DNA of 64,000 nucleotides from Pseudoscleropodium purum (lineage: Eukaryota > Streptophyta > Bryopsida > Hypnales > Brachytheciaceae): contig OZ017795.1 of assembly GCA_963969395.1 (NCBI GenBank), positions 27,571,063-27,635,062 on the forward strand, written 5' to 3'. The notes below the pieces were generated by a model that had not been told where the DNA came from, made no database searches, and saw nothing but the letters and a program-made list of their open reading frames with translations. Shown here piece by piece: positions 49,000-60,911 of the stretch (within the stretch, counting starts at the first letter, position 1; the number at the start of each line of letters is the position of its first letter). A program made the position numbers and the translations under genes.

Positions 49000-50103
49000 A
49001 AGTCTCTTTGAAATTATCCAAAGCAAAAAAGAAAAAGTTACAATTCAACGAAGTGCAAGGAAGGGGATTCTTCTTCTCCCCCAAAGTCATTGTTTTCCCA
49101 ACAAGCAACGACGCCGACCAGAGAACTAGCAGGTCCGTACTAAGTTATACCAGCATTCCTTGGATTTTGCCATTTTGCCATGAAGCTCTAGGGTTTTACA
49201 GCTATGGCGCTCTCTTTAGGGTTTAGAATCTCTGCAGCAGCGAGGGAATACTTGCAGTGACTTGCTGTTTGTTTGTTTGCTGCAGTTGTTTTAATATATA
49301 TCGGATTGTTTTTTGGATTTTTTGGATTTATTTTGCGGTTTTATTTGGAGGAGGAACGATAGTCTTTTTGCTTGGTTGCGGTTTGGTTTTGGCTGGATGT
49401 AAAAGTTCGGTTTGGTTGTAGAGCATTATTGATTCTCCAAGCTCCCAATTGTGTCATGGAGGTCAAGGGTTTTATAGCCATGGCGCGCATGTTCCTCTTT
49501 AGGGTTTGTCCTTGCGGCATTATGTGATGCAGGACATGCTGTAACATTACGGAGAGTGCTGTTGTTGTTGCTTTTATATTTGAATTTGAAATAATATTTA
49601 TGTTTGGTGAGTTTTGAAACGGATGGGACGTTTTGGTGCGTGGTTGCATTGATTGATTGCTCTGGTAGTGGTTTTAGGGTTTTGTGGAGGGTTTTGTGAA
49701 GCTCCAAGGGCGGGAATTAGATTGTTGGCTACAGTAGTGACAGTGCGGTGCTTTTTCTACTGTGGCGAACTGTGGCGAAGTTTCGACTCACCTCGAGACC
49801 TTAATTTATGCGTGTTGCGAGATTGCGGGGTTTTGAGGAACGGGGATGCAGAGTTTTTTACTTTAAATGGGGTCGGAATTGGTTGGGATTTTAGGGTGGA
49901 CACTTGGATTAAACAGTGGTCGTGATGTAGGGCTACGGAAAGGTCTATTATAAGGTGAGAGTTTGCGGAGGAGAGTGAGCGTCAATGTGGTTGGAATGGA
50001 ATATGGGAAGCTTCTTGTCACTGTGAGTTCTAGTTGGTATGGGAGCTGAGGAGTGAGTGGATTGACACTTTTGGTCTTTCGCTCAGTGAGCTTTTGGGAA
50101 GCC
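49000..50103 (+). promoter_or_regulatory. Ubinuclein promoter / 5' leader with telo-box motifs
   Basis: The segment rises in GC and precedes the ubinuclein start. A block is duplicated: 49,187-49,230 (CTAGGGTTTTACAGCTATGG...TCTTTAGGGTTT) and 49,463-49,507 (AAGGGTTTTATAGCCATGG...CTCTTTAGGGTTT). Each copy carries a short ATG frame (18 and 15 codons). TTTAGGGTTT is the plant telo-box (AAACCCTAA), common in promoters and leaders of growth-related plant genes. The transcription start is unknown, and part of this segment may be a 5' UTR with intron. Confidence 0.5.
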
Positions 50104-53100
50104 ATGCCGTCACGGCAGCGATTCTTCGTGGAGTTGAAAGAGGACGAAACCACAATTGTTTCGTGGAAGAAGTTGGTATCCGATGCGGAAGGAACGTTGG
50201 GGTTTGGAGCTCCATCTTCGGAAGCTCCGGCAGGTGCCAATCCTGCGTTAGAAGCCCGAATTGCACCTGAGGTATGTAAATTTCTCCTGAGAAATTTTTC
50301 TAAAAGGTTTGTAAATCCGTTCATTAGCGTATTTTCTGAGTTTGGAAATCGAGAATGTGCCAGAGGTGTACATTTGAGGTGTTAGTGTTCCCTGAGCTGC
50401 ACTTGTCCCTGTTTGTTGGGATGGGATACTCAATGCATGTTCTAGGGAGAGAATATTACTAGAGATGTACATCTGAGGGGTTGTGCATTCCCCCGTTTTC
50501 TTTTCTTCGGCATTAAGGTTGTTGTTCTCAATGTACTGGGTTTCATCATTGATTTTTTCCGCACTCTCCTCGCAGAAGAACTCTGGCGCTCTGGCTAGTA
50601 ATGAGGAACCACTGCCTCTAGTTCCTAATCGATTTAGCTCTGTGATTGAGAGGATTGAGCGCCTGTACAAGGTAACTTACATCCCCGGTTTTTTCGGTTT
50701 GAATTTTCAGTTTTGGTCAGAGTTTGGCCAAGAGGGTGGATTTGGAATAAACTAGATTCTGCTCTCTATGATGTGATATAGGAAGACTGGGCATCTTTCT
50801 AGCAGAAGAGATTCATTTCAGGCGTTGCTTCCAGTACTGATTAGGTGATTGTTGTCAGGGAGGAGACAGTGACGATGAAAATGCAGAAGATAGTCCCGAT
50901 GAGGATCAATATGACACTGATGATCCTTTCATCGACGATGAGGAACTGGTATGTATGTGCCTTTTTGAAGCTTATGAGCGTCAAGTTTCTTTGCATTTCA
51001 GTTGTGTTAGTGTGGAGATGAGGATTGGCGAAGAAACGCTCCTGGGACACGGATTGTGCCGGGGGGTTAGATGTGCCGCAGTATATGAATGACTTGAATA
51101 TTCTGCATTTATCATAATGGAAGTTCTTAATTGTCAAATATTAAAAATTTGTGTTCGGTATTTGTCAAATACCGTTCCTTTTTTACTTAAACTCCCGAAG
51201 GAAATTTTACAATGTTCTTTCTTTTCTGACTTCGTCAAATGGTGTTCAGAATGAGTATTTCATGGTGGAAAAGGCAAAGACAAAGCATTCTGGTTTTTTT
51301 ATCAACAGGGGAACACTTGAGAAAATGTTCGTCTTCTTACCTGGATATTTTCCGCGTGGTTCAGCATTGTTCTGATTTTTAAGAAGCTTACCTCTTGATT
51401 CTTGATGGTTCATGATGCGTTTCTTATACATGATTGTCCAATCATGCTTTGATCAGATACTAGCAATCAGTAAATGCTTTAATCGTGTGAGGATTGACTG
51501 TTGAGTAGATTTGCGTAACAGTCGTATATCTGCAGCTTCCAGTGTTTATACACCTTGATGTAATAAGTGAAAAGAAAATGATGCTAGATTGTCTGAATAT
51601 TCCCTGTTTAGTTTAAACGTGGCATTATGCTTCTTGGTCAAGCAGAAGTGTGCCATCTCCAATTGAAGTTGTGCAACCCAAGAAAAGGAAGCGCAAAGAA
51701 CCGAAGAAGGATAAGAAAGATGAAACCGAGGGGAAAAGGCGTATCAAAGGGCGTATAAAGGCTGCAGCGAGACAATTTCCTTCACAGTTGGATTCACTTG
51801 CCTTGACTGATGTTCCGACAAATAGAGAGCATGATTCTTTACAAAGGATTCAACCAAGTGAACCAGAGGAGCTTTCTAGTGGTAGTGATGCTTTTCTTCA
51901 AGGCCCTGGTAGTCAGTCAAGGATATACAATGTGGGAAAGCGTGACCTTGCAGGTAAGCCGTAAATCACCAGTGAATTTTCTAGATAGCAGTTCTTTGGA
52001 GTCATATGTTGCTCATCTATATAAAATCTGATTTGTTTGGTGTTAATCTTGTGTAGAAGTTGAGAAGAATGGTGGGAGCATTGACAGGCATCTAGAGGTT
52101 AATATTGCGCTCAACACAGAATCCGTGTTTGACGAAGGCAGGAGCACACAGAATAGATCAGAGTACAGGTATGGCTCATCTACCGATGAAAAAAAGTGGA
52201 ACTCGGCTTCTAGAGAACCCAAAGGAGTGATGAAAGTGTCGGATTCTCTGAAATTGAAGATGATGCAGCAATCAGTCAGGGAGGATGGGACAAGAGACAG
52301 CGACGGAGGTGCAGGAAAATCAGCAGCTGACTACACTGTGAGACATTTTGATGTTTGTCCTCGTTACTTGTCACACATTTTTTTTTACTTAAAGATGATC
52401 CCCATGTGCATTATTTCGCTACTTGGACATCTTAAGATCTTGTATTTCATTCATTACGAATGTTTTTTAGTCTAATTCATCTCAACATACAAAAAGAATG
52501 GATTCCATTTACATGTAGATACGAAATCTTATCATTCTTCGATCCTCCGCGGACATGCTGGAAGTATACATTCACGCTTTTATTCGCTGCCATTTATAAT
52601 TGGTTGTAACAACTCTGATTAAACGGTGACTACCAATTACACACGTGGTTAAAACTCATCTGGATTACCTACATACAGCAGAAATCTTTATCACCGGGTC
52701 CAAAGGAGCCCAGCCCAGGAAGGCGTGGATGGCCCAAAGGTACGGTCATGGAGAGGGCAATCCAGGACCTTATCAAAATCGTAGCTTCACGTAAGTTTTT
52801 CTTCCAACATTGAGAAATCATTTTTTTGTATCCTGTTGACCACTTCCATGTCCTTATTGAAATTACTGCTTATGAAATGCTTATGTCATAAATTCTATTT
52901 TGATGATAAATATCTCTTTATCTAGGGGCTCAGACTAGTTCTTAAAATACTGCAGCTAACGCCTGTTCTGATATGCAATTGGGGTGTGAGCAGTTTGTCC
53001 TGTGTCAGCTGAAGGTGAAGAGCAAGAGCAACCGTCGCAAGCTGGATCAAAGAGGAATCGTTTGCCAAGGGAAGTGAAGACGAGGCTTGCAAAGGTCGCA

Positions 53101-54114
53101 AGGCTAGCGGTGTGTGCCACTGAGACTTACCACGGCTTGATTCATCACGATTGTGGCTAGTGACAGATAGTATGTTTGTCTTTGGCAATACTACGATTTT
53201 TGAGAATTATATATTCTCAGTTTTGCATGTTTTACTATTGGAATGTTGAATCGTATCTTCAGTTTTATATGCTTTGGGTTTGCGTTCTTGTGAATGTTTG
53301 TGCTAGAAGGCTTTAACGTTTCCTGTCATAATTGAATGAGCAGCAGGCTAAGCAAGGAAAGGTGCCGGAAGAGCTTGTTGAGCGTCTCCAAGGCATCTTA
53401 GGTCATATCATGCGTCCGAATACTCTGAAGGTGGATCTCTATTGTCAAAATTTGAATTTGAATCATACAATGTTCCATGCGGTTTGGGACGATTCTTAGT
53501 TGTTATTCGCTGACATATCTCATCGATGATTCTATATGATTTCAACCTTTGTATCCAATTTTGGGCACCTTGTTATTATGTCTTATAAAATATTTTGGAC
53601 GATTGTACACTTCGTTAAGCTCTTATTGGTCAGAGTATCTTTTGTCCAAATTACTGTCCTTTCTAGTAGCTAAAAGTACTTTTCAAGAAGTCTTACGTTG
53701 GTCATAAAATCACGAAACAATAAATGGGTCATAAATTGTGACAAATTCTTACTTAGGTTGAAGCTCTTTACACATGTTGCCATTTTGGAGTTGGCCTATC
53801 TGTATCCTGCTAAAATTTTCTAGGGTTTTTGTCCCTGTCTCATTTTTATCGTGTATTTAACAGAGAAATTTGAAGGAAATGGTAGAGCATGGGATATCTG
53901 CCAAGCAAGAAAAGGAGGGTCGATTGTTAGATATTAAGCGTGAGGTTACAGAAATGGTGCGGAACAGAGTTACCTCTTTGCAGTTTCAGGTACTTCAGCA
54001 ACTTAACCAGAGTATTCACTTTCTTTAGGTGCATCTTCTTGTCCCGTTTCTGGAGATTGCTTTATGATATTTTAATTTTCAAATGTCAATCAATTGGCTA
54101 TTATTTTACCATCG

Positions 54115-54151
<37 letters not shown>

Positions 54152-56034
54152 TATGATTATGATTGTGATTGCCTCCTAGTGGCGCTTATGGGGTGCTTTT
54201 ATACCTTGTCCTAAATTTGAGGGTTGTGGCGAACTTTGAGACATTGAAAATTGACATTCGTATAAGCGATTCTACAGAGTAGCTCTTAATAAAGCTGTTT
54301 GCTAATTGCTCACCTTTTAGGAACTGGAGAGCCGTAGGAACTCACAAAACCTGGTTCAGGGTATTGAGGCACGAGAAGGCTCCTCAGATGACTTCCAAAC
54401 AGGAGTATCGAAGAAAGCAAGCACATCCGTGGAAAAGTACAAGTGGGACCATGCTATGGAGGACCTACTTTGCAATCTTTACGAGCAGTATTTGGAGGTC
54501 TTTACCTTCTTCCTTTGTAGTTATAATTGACACATGGAAATCTCTTTTTGTACCTGCGTCTTGCACACAGCATTTTGCTTCCTCTTATTCATTTATCTGC
54601 GAAAGTTGGAGACTTCTATCTTCTGAGTAGTGTTTTACTTTAATAAAGATAGTTGTAGCATGAGTTGTTAGTTACCGTTCCAATTGAACTCATGTTACGG
54701 TTGATTTTTCTCATGTCTCCAGTGACTCCGTATAGTTATTTTGAAATGCCTTGGCATGTGGCGCAGGTGAAAATTTTGCTGCATATTTAAAAGATGGAAT
54801 ATCTGTCATATCTGTAGGGGTCTGTACTGTGGCTTGTTTGGAGCTTGATTGTGCATGCGTTTTAATTGGTGTTACAGGGAATGGACGAGCATAAAGGACC
54901 ACAAATTCGAAAACTCTATGTTGAGGTGAGGAAATAATTTTGATGCAATATTTTGATGGTTTCTTCAATAGGTGCTTTTTTATTACGTGATCTGTTGATG
55001 TGATGAAATGATTATCTCAATTTTGTATCTGTGTTCTGCAGTTGGCAGAGCTGTGGCCAGAAGGTTTGATGGATAACAATGGTATCAAAGCTGCAGTTTC
55101 TCGAGCAAAAGAGCGAAAGAAGCGTCTGAGCAAGTTGAACAAAGTAATATTTCATCATCTTTTTTGTGTATCTTTAGTGTTTCTCGCTCTCATTATCAAG
55201 ATGTTGCTATACTCGCTGCCAGTTCGTGCACTGAATTTTGATCTTGTTGGCATGTTCTCACCATCACAAGAAGTGGGCTGGAAAACAAGACATCAAAACA
55301 CATTGATCTTGTTGGCATGTCAACACCAATTTGTTAATTGAGCAACTTGGGCAGTATGGGCATTCAGTAACTAATTCTAGTTATCTAATTGGCACTACTT
55401 GCTTTTTGTGGACTGGGCCTTAGACTCCACTGGAGTTAATGAATTTTGTTCCGCCACTTTAGAATATACTATAGTGTAGTAAAGTCGGAATGTGCAGGAG
55501 CCAAGGAAAAGGAAAGCGGGATCTTCTGACACGCTGAGAGCCGATGACGACTTCAAGGACGGCTCTGTTGGGAGGTTGCTGAAATACACTCCAAGTCACA
55601 ATCATGAAGAGTTCATACCAAAGCGGAGTGATGATAGTACCCCTGAGGATGAAACTGCTTTTCTTCGAGCCTCACAACAAGGATGGCGGCCCAGTGAGAA
55701 GATCCAGAAGCATAAACAACATGTTGGAGGTCTTGTGAAGAGCACCTCCAAAACTAGCAACGACGAGAGGTCATCAATGGATGAAATGCGGGAACATCAT
55801 CTGGTGTATGAAAAGAATTCTCTCATTAAGAAGAAAAGAAAGAAGGTGAAATCAGGCTCGGAAGGCGACTTTGCTGCTGCTGCTGCACCTGCGCCTCTGC
55901 TATTTGGAGCAAGTCTTGGTGGCTCCAAAGATGATATCGTGCCCCGGAAAGCACTGAAGGAGCATGATGTGCTTCTGGACGAAGGACTGGGGAGAGCCTC
56001 TGTGAAGGGTCACCACTTGGATCCACCCAGATAA
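50104..56034 (+). CDS. UBN: Ubinuclein (HIRA histone-chaperone complex subunit), 14 exons
   Basis: Ubinuclein/Hpc2 proteins are nuclear subunits of the HIRA complex, which deposits histone H3.3 independently of replication. Exons: 50104-50271, 50576-50671, 50859-50948, 51250-51326, 51646-51953, 52057-52337, 52679-52790, 52994-53109, 53344-53430, 53864-53989, 54321-54497, 54878-54925, 55042-55143, 55498-56034. All are GT-AG, and phases agree to 774 residues. The N-terminus has VELKEDETTIVSWKKL, as in plant ubinucleins. The Hpc2-related domain spans exons 3-4 (DQYDTDDPFIDDEEL ... KHSGFFINRG). A basic nuclear-localisation-like run PKKRKRKEPKKDKK follows. The ubinuclein middle domain runs over exons 7-13 (KGTVMERAIQDLIK, RLPREVKTRLAKVARLA, KYKWDHAMEDLLCNLYEQYL, ELWPEGLMD). 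The C-terminus is charged, with a KKKRKKVK run. The first ATG is used; the frame upstream lacks another ATG. Confidence 0.92.
54110..54151. repeat. (ATC)n microsatellite in ubinuclein intron 10
   Basis: About 12 perfect ATC units preceded by ATCGTC, inside the intron between exons 10 and 11. No effect on coding. Confidence 0.9.
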
Positions 56035-56839
56035 TCTCCTTGCAACTAATTAGATTCCATTCAACTGAAGCTGTATACCATTTGTTGTATTTTTATTGTG
56101 AGCAATTTGATGTGTTCATTTTGAGCATCCGCTGCCTGCTTTAACTTCTTTTGCCAACTTTTCTGTGCATGATTGATTTGATGCCTTGGATTTCTTACTC
56201 TATTTATTGAAAGTGTGCTCAGAATCTTGTGGTCCCAATAGATCTTACTCCTGAGTGTCCAGTTTTGTTATGAACCCAGGCTCTTCTAATTATCAGAAGA
56301 GGTGACATGCTTTGTGACTCATGTGGTGCCTGCGACTTTCTATTTCAATTCCTCTTTCAAACTCCAATTCTTGAGTTTCTCGAGTTAAGAACTTGAATCT
56401 TTTGAGCGGCAACAACCTCTTTTGAGAATTCAGTGAAGGTTATGTGTGCTGCCCCTGAGTTGGGGAATTGGTGGCATTTGGGTGTAATTCCCATTCAATG
56501 AGGTTGGAAGAGAATGGTGAGATTAACCTATTTAGGGTTAAAAGGACGCTGTGTATGATTTTTGTCCTTTGGATGACTTCGGGTGGGACTATGGGATGGG
56601 AAAATACATTTTTTTCATCGGAGGGAGTTGCTTGAATGCAGTTTATGTGAATAGTATTGCATATTTTCTCATATTGTGGTATTATTGACTTTTCTATAGA
56701 AAAAGATGCTTAATCCTTAATCACCGAAGGGATGATCCCCCAAATCATCCTTTTCTATTATCGTGTGAATCACTAGCCTCCAAAATTGCAAAAGTAGTCA
56801 TTGCAAGTCAAACTACTCTAGAAGATCTTTCCTTCCCAA
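56035..56839. other. Ubinuclein 3' UTR and flank
   Basis: The first few hundred bases keep gene-like composition and are probably 3' UTR. No polyadenylation signal stands out. No further gene seen. Confidence 0.45.
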
Positions 56840-57680
56840 AATAAATTTTGAGGATGAATAGTTGCACTTTTGTTCTATATAGTTTGATTTTTTGTCATCC
56901 ATTAGACACAAAACATCCACGTTGGCATTCAAGGGTTAATCCATTGGCCAATTCTTGCTCTTTAGCTTTTATATGAATACAAGCCATAAAAATGATGTTT
57001 TTTGAATTTGTGATCAATTAATGAAATGAAGTTTATTAAGCTTAGAAGTTTACGTCCTATTTCCAACTACATAAGGAATTACGTGTATCTTGTGTATGGA
57101 TTTCTTGATTGTAGAATTTTTCTTGTTTAGAAATAGAGCTTGGAAAGATTAAAAAAAATTGTTATTTTTTCTCTCAAAACATAATTACATTGAATTATTT
57201 AGTTGAAGATATATAGCTGACCTATATTAGTGACATAGACGTTTCTATTTCTAATCATAGGATGTGAATAAAATCAACCAAGGATTGGTTGCAATATTGA
57301 GAGACTTGGGTTGGTGGTCAAAATGGGTCATTTGCTCTAGTTCATACTCCAATTGGAAAATTTGGAGAGATCTTAAAATTCAATGTTTTATTGCATTTTG
57401 AATTTTAATTCTATAATCATGGTTTGTTGATTTTTTACTTTTAGATTCACACAATAACTTTGGTTTATACCATGATGTTCTATACTACAAAATATACCTA
57501 TGTTGAGAATTTCAAAGTTTTTGAGCATATTTTGTATTTGATATCAATTTTCTTCATATTTCCTTCAAAAATTTATGATAATTTCAAAGTTTCACAAAAA
57601 AATCTGAAATCTTTAGCACTTATAGAAGACATGAAATTTCATTTCTAAAAAAGAAATATCAAAAATTTCATTCATACATA
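56840..57680 (-). mobile_element. Family L element fragment
   Basis: Positions 57,425-57,680 align with the right arm of the 21,985-23,875 element in the same orientation (TTTGTTGATTTTTTA, AACTTTGGTTTATACCATGATGTT). Positions 56,840-56,960, reverse-complemented, match its interior at 23,390-23,560 (AATGGATGACAAA, ACAAAAGTGCAA, TTCATCCTC). The arrangement is rearranged and only one terminal arm is present. Confidence 0.45.
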
Positions 57681-58149
57681 GTAGGGTCTTCTAATCCCTC
57701 TTCACTCCTTTAGAATTAATCCCTTCTTCGTGTGAACTAAATTTCAATCTTTAGAGGAATATTTTTTTAACCCTAGGACTTTAGCCTCCCATGACAAAGG
57801 GATGTAGTCACTAAAATACTTCAATTATTGAATGAGTAGGTGCATTCTTGATTTCTATAGTAAAGTCATCCATTCAACCTTTTAAATTCCCAACCTCTTT
57901 ATAATGTTAATATGGTCTATATTTTAAACTCTTTTTTAACCCCTTGAGGCTAAAATTTATACTAGGCCTTTTCTTCATTTTTGGAGATAAATATTAAAAT
58001 AGTTTAAACAAAAGTCCATATGAGCACACTAATTTCAATTGTGCAAAATTCCTTGGGATGAATTTGACAACACTTTGTTCAATGGCACTCCCATTGTTTA
58101 AACACTAAATGTCGAGAGCCTTCTCTAAAATTGATGATTTGGGAAAAAT

Positions 58150-58650
58150 AATAATAAAGTATTATCTAGAAGAATATTTTGAAATTAATATATAAATGAA
58201 AGTTTTAGATTTTGAGTTTTGAATTCCATCTGTACAATTAGATTCACCAATGCTATCACCAATATTTTTTTTTATAAATTTTAAAAGGGAAATTTCAAAA
58301 TTCCTTCTAATTTTGATTACAAGTAAATATTATGATTTTATGAGTAAAATTTGTTGGAATGGATTTGAAATGAGGTTATCTTGACATGGTGATTTCTTGA
58401 AATTTTTCTATTTTCTTTAAATCTATGACCTCATATTTGCAAATCCAATTTTGAACTAGAGTCAATGCATTTTAGGCTCAGTCAACTTCTTGACATTCTT
58501 CTACATTTGTAATTTTAGAACACCAAATCCAACCAATAGATAGGAGAACAACTTAATAAAGTATCTCCACAAATAAGAATGACTTTCATCCAAAAAATAA
58601 CAAGGATATAACTTTAGTTTCAATTTATTAGTCATCTAGAAATTGAACGT
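58150..58650 (+). repeat. 500-bp dispersed repeat R, copy 2
   Basis: Collinear with 17,155-17,655 (see that entry for shared words). Non-coding. Confidence 0.6.
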
Positions 58651-59379
58651 TGGAGCACTAAAGGATTTAACTTTCTAAAATGTGGGTTGAAATTCTAACC
58701 CCAACTCAACCAAACCTCTTATGTAACCCACCTTATTTGTTAAAACTATTCACCCATAGTCAAAAAAATTGGTCCAAACTCAATTTACAATTAATCCTTT
58801 CTGTGGTCCCTTTATTATATTAGAATATTGGTAGTTCACATTGAAGGGATGCCAAAAATATAATTATTGTTCAATTTAATTAATGATTTAATTTCTTGTT
58901 GATTAAAACAATAGGTCATTAATTTTTTTCATATTAGAATTATAGTCTCTTTATCTAAAATTCTTTTTTTTTAATGGCAAGAATTCAAACTTCTTTATTT
59001 TGCTTCAAATAATTAGAAATACTTAAGACAAATAACCATTATAATTGAAGAAATTTAAGGATTTACAAATGTTCAAAATCATGTTGATTTTCCTTTGAAC
59101 ATTCTAAATTTAAAACGCTCATATCTCCCTTCATAAATCATAATGACCATTATCATATTAGATGGTTTTAAGTTGTAATGAAACTATTGTAGTAGAAAAT
59201 TAACTATGAATCATAGTTTTAGCTCAAGAGCATTTAAATTTTATTTTTCTATTCTTAACCAACCAAATGTTTTTATAGGTCTAATTTGATGTAGAGAGGT
59301 AATTCTTTAATTTCTCCTTCAAAACTTTTCTTCTATGAAGAAATGGATGATATATTATAGTCAATATATGTTTCAATCT
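58651..59379. other. AT-rich intergenic DNA, no gene seen
   Basis: No gene, RNA or clear repeat border recognised. Confidence 0.5.
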
Positions 59380-60250
59380 TAACCCCTACAATTCCATTGT
59401 CCATAGGAGGGAAAAATAGATTTTGGGTAGACTCCTACAATTTGAATTTTTATTGCGATTAGCTGAAATTTTTCCTTACAATAGAAATGCATATTATCTT
59501 TCTAGAAATATAATTTTTTATTTCAATGAGTGCCTAGGGAAAAAAATTATGCTTCGATAACCTCAAAACAAGTAAGTTTAGGCAACAAAAATATTTCACA
59601 AAAAATTGAAATAAAAACTAAAAAATTAAAAAATTGTCTCTTATAGATTATATTTTTGTCTAAGTGGAAAGTTTTGGTTAATTCCATTTGGATCAGCAAT
59701 GTGAAAGTTATGGAGCTTCTTGTTTTGTAGTAAATCTTTGTATTTTCTTGAGAAAATAATGTGTTTGGTTTATGGGATTAGTGTGTTTTAATTCCATCTT
59801 AGAACTATTCACGATTTAGGTTTTTTCTTTGTTCTCTTATCTTCATCTACTTAACAATTTTTTCAAGAATGAAATTCAAGTTGTTGTTTTTGAATTTATT
59901 TTTCTAGACCATCAACTCAATTTTTGTCATATGTTTCTTTTAAATCAAAATCTTTGGTGCAAAAATTTTAAGTTAAGAAGATTCACAATCAATTAATCTA
60001 CTCACAAAAGGTGCACAAAAGAACATGTTCTTCACTCTAAACACAAATATCTTGCAATATAAATGATCAAAGTTTTGGAAATTTCTTCCACATATTCTAA
60101 TACTAGTCTATTGCAAGATCCTACATTGAAGTAAATTCGTACATTTGTAAAAGTCAATTTGTAATTTTTTTGCTATTTGCAATAGATATGGTAGTATTGA
60201 GTGTTTTTTGATGAAAAAAAGGTCTTGGGATGTTAAGTGCTAATTGAAGA
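59380..60250 (+). mobile_element. Family T element, copy
   Basis: It starts CTTAACCCCTACAATTCCAT and ends near GGGATGTTAAGTGCTAATTG, a diverged inverted end. The interior aligns with 19,790-20,730 and inverted 5,450-6,290 (AATATCTTGCAATATAAATG, GCAAGATCCTACA, ATTGAGTGTTTTTTGATG). Non-coding. Confidence 0.6.
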
Positions 60251-60785
60251 GGAAGATCTTAAGAATATTGCACTTTGAAAGTGTAGTCTCTTATGAAAAT
60301 TAAACTAGGGAGGTGTTTTGAATTGTAATAATTGAACCATCTTAATTCCAAAAGAGCAGTGTAAAGTTAAAAGACAAGAAGGAAGAATAGACAAGGAAGA
60401 ATAAAGTAAAAAGGCTTTCAATTCATTGAGAATAGAAACTACTGGTACATGATCTATTCTTCATGGAATGAGTTCAATAGAAACAATTTATTGAAACTTT
60501 GAGCAACAAACATGTTTCAAATAGAAAATCATCAAGAAATTTTTAGCAACCAATCATAACGTGAAAAATTGGATATCAACAATGTCTAAGAAATTAAGTA
60601 AATTTCAGATTAATTAAAAAATAACACAAACTATCTCACAGAACCAAGCATTTAATAAAAAAAAAGCCACCTCTATTTTTTTAAGGCGTATGTGGCACAT
60701 ACACTCATTCTCTTAGTGATCAAAGAACAAAACCTACAATGCATTTGATCACATATTTTGCTATTTTTTTCATGGGTTGCTATAG

Positions 60786-60911
60786 TAGATTGAGTATTGC
60801 ATGCAATGTGCTATGGCTTATGGTGAGCCCATGCCCCTACCTCATGGCTATGCTACATGATTTGGTGTGACAATTAATAGCCATAGCACAGTAGTTGCAA
60901 TACTCAATCTA
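60786..60911. ncRNA. Intergenic hairpin, miRNA-precursor-like
   Basis: The left arm TAGATTGAGTATTGCA pairs perfectly (16 bp) with TGCAATACTCAATCTA at 60,896-60,911. After a 5-nt internal loop, TGTGCTATGGCT pairs perfectly (12 bp) with AGCCATAGCACA. The loop of about 54 nt contains a smaller AGCC-CATG / CATGGCT stem. The strand of any transcript is unknown. It could be a miRNA precursor or an inverted-repeat transposon relic. I do not recognise a known miRNA in it. Confidence 0.45.

Noticed and set aside
14571..59400. CCCCTAAA / TTTAGGG words as interstitial telomeric repeats
   Set aside because: They occur singly at element ends or as telo-boxes, never in tandem, so they are not telomeric arrays.
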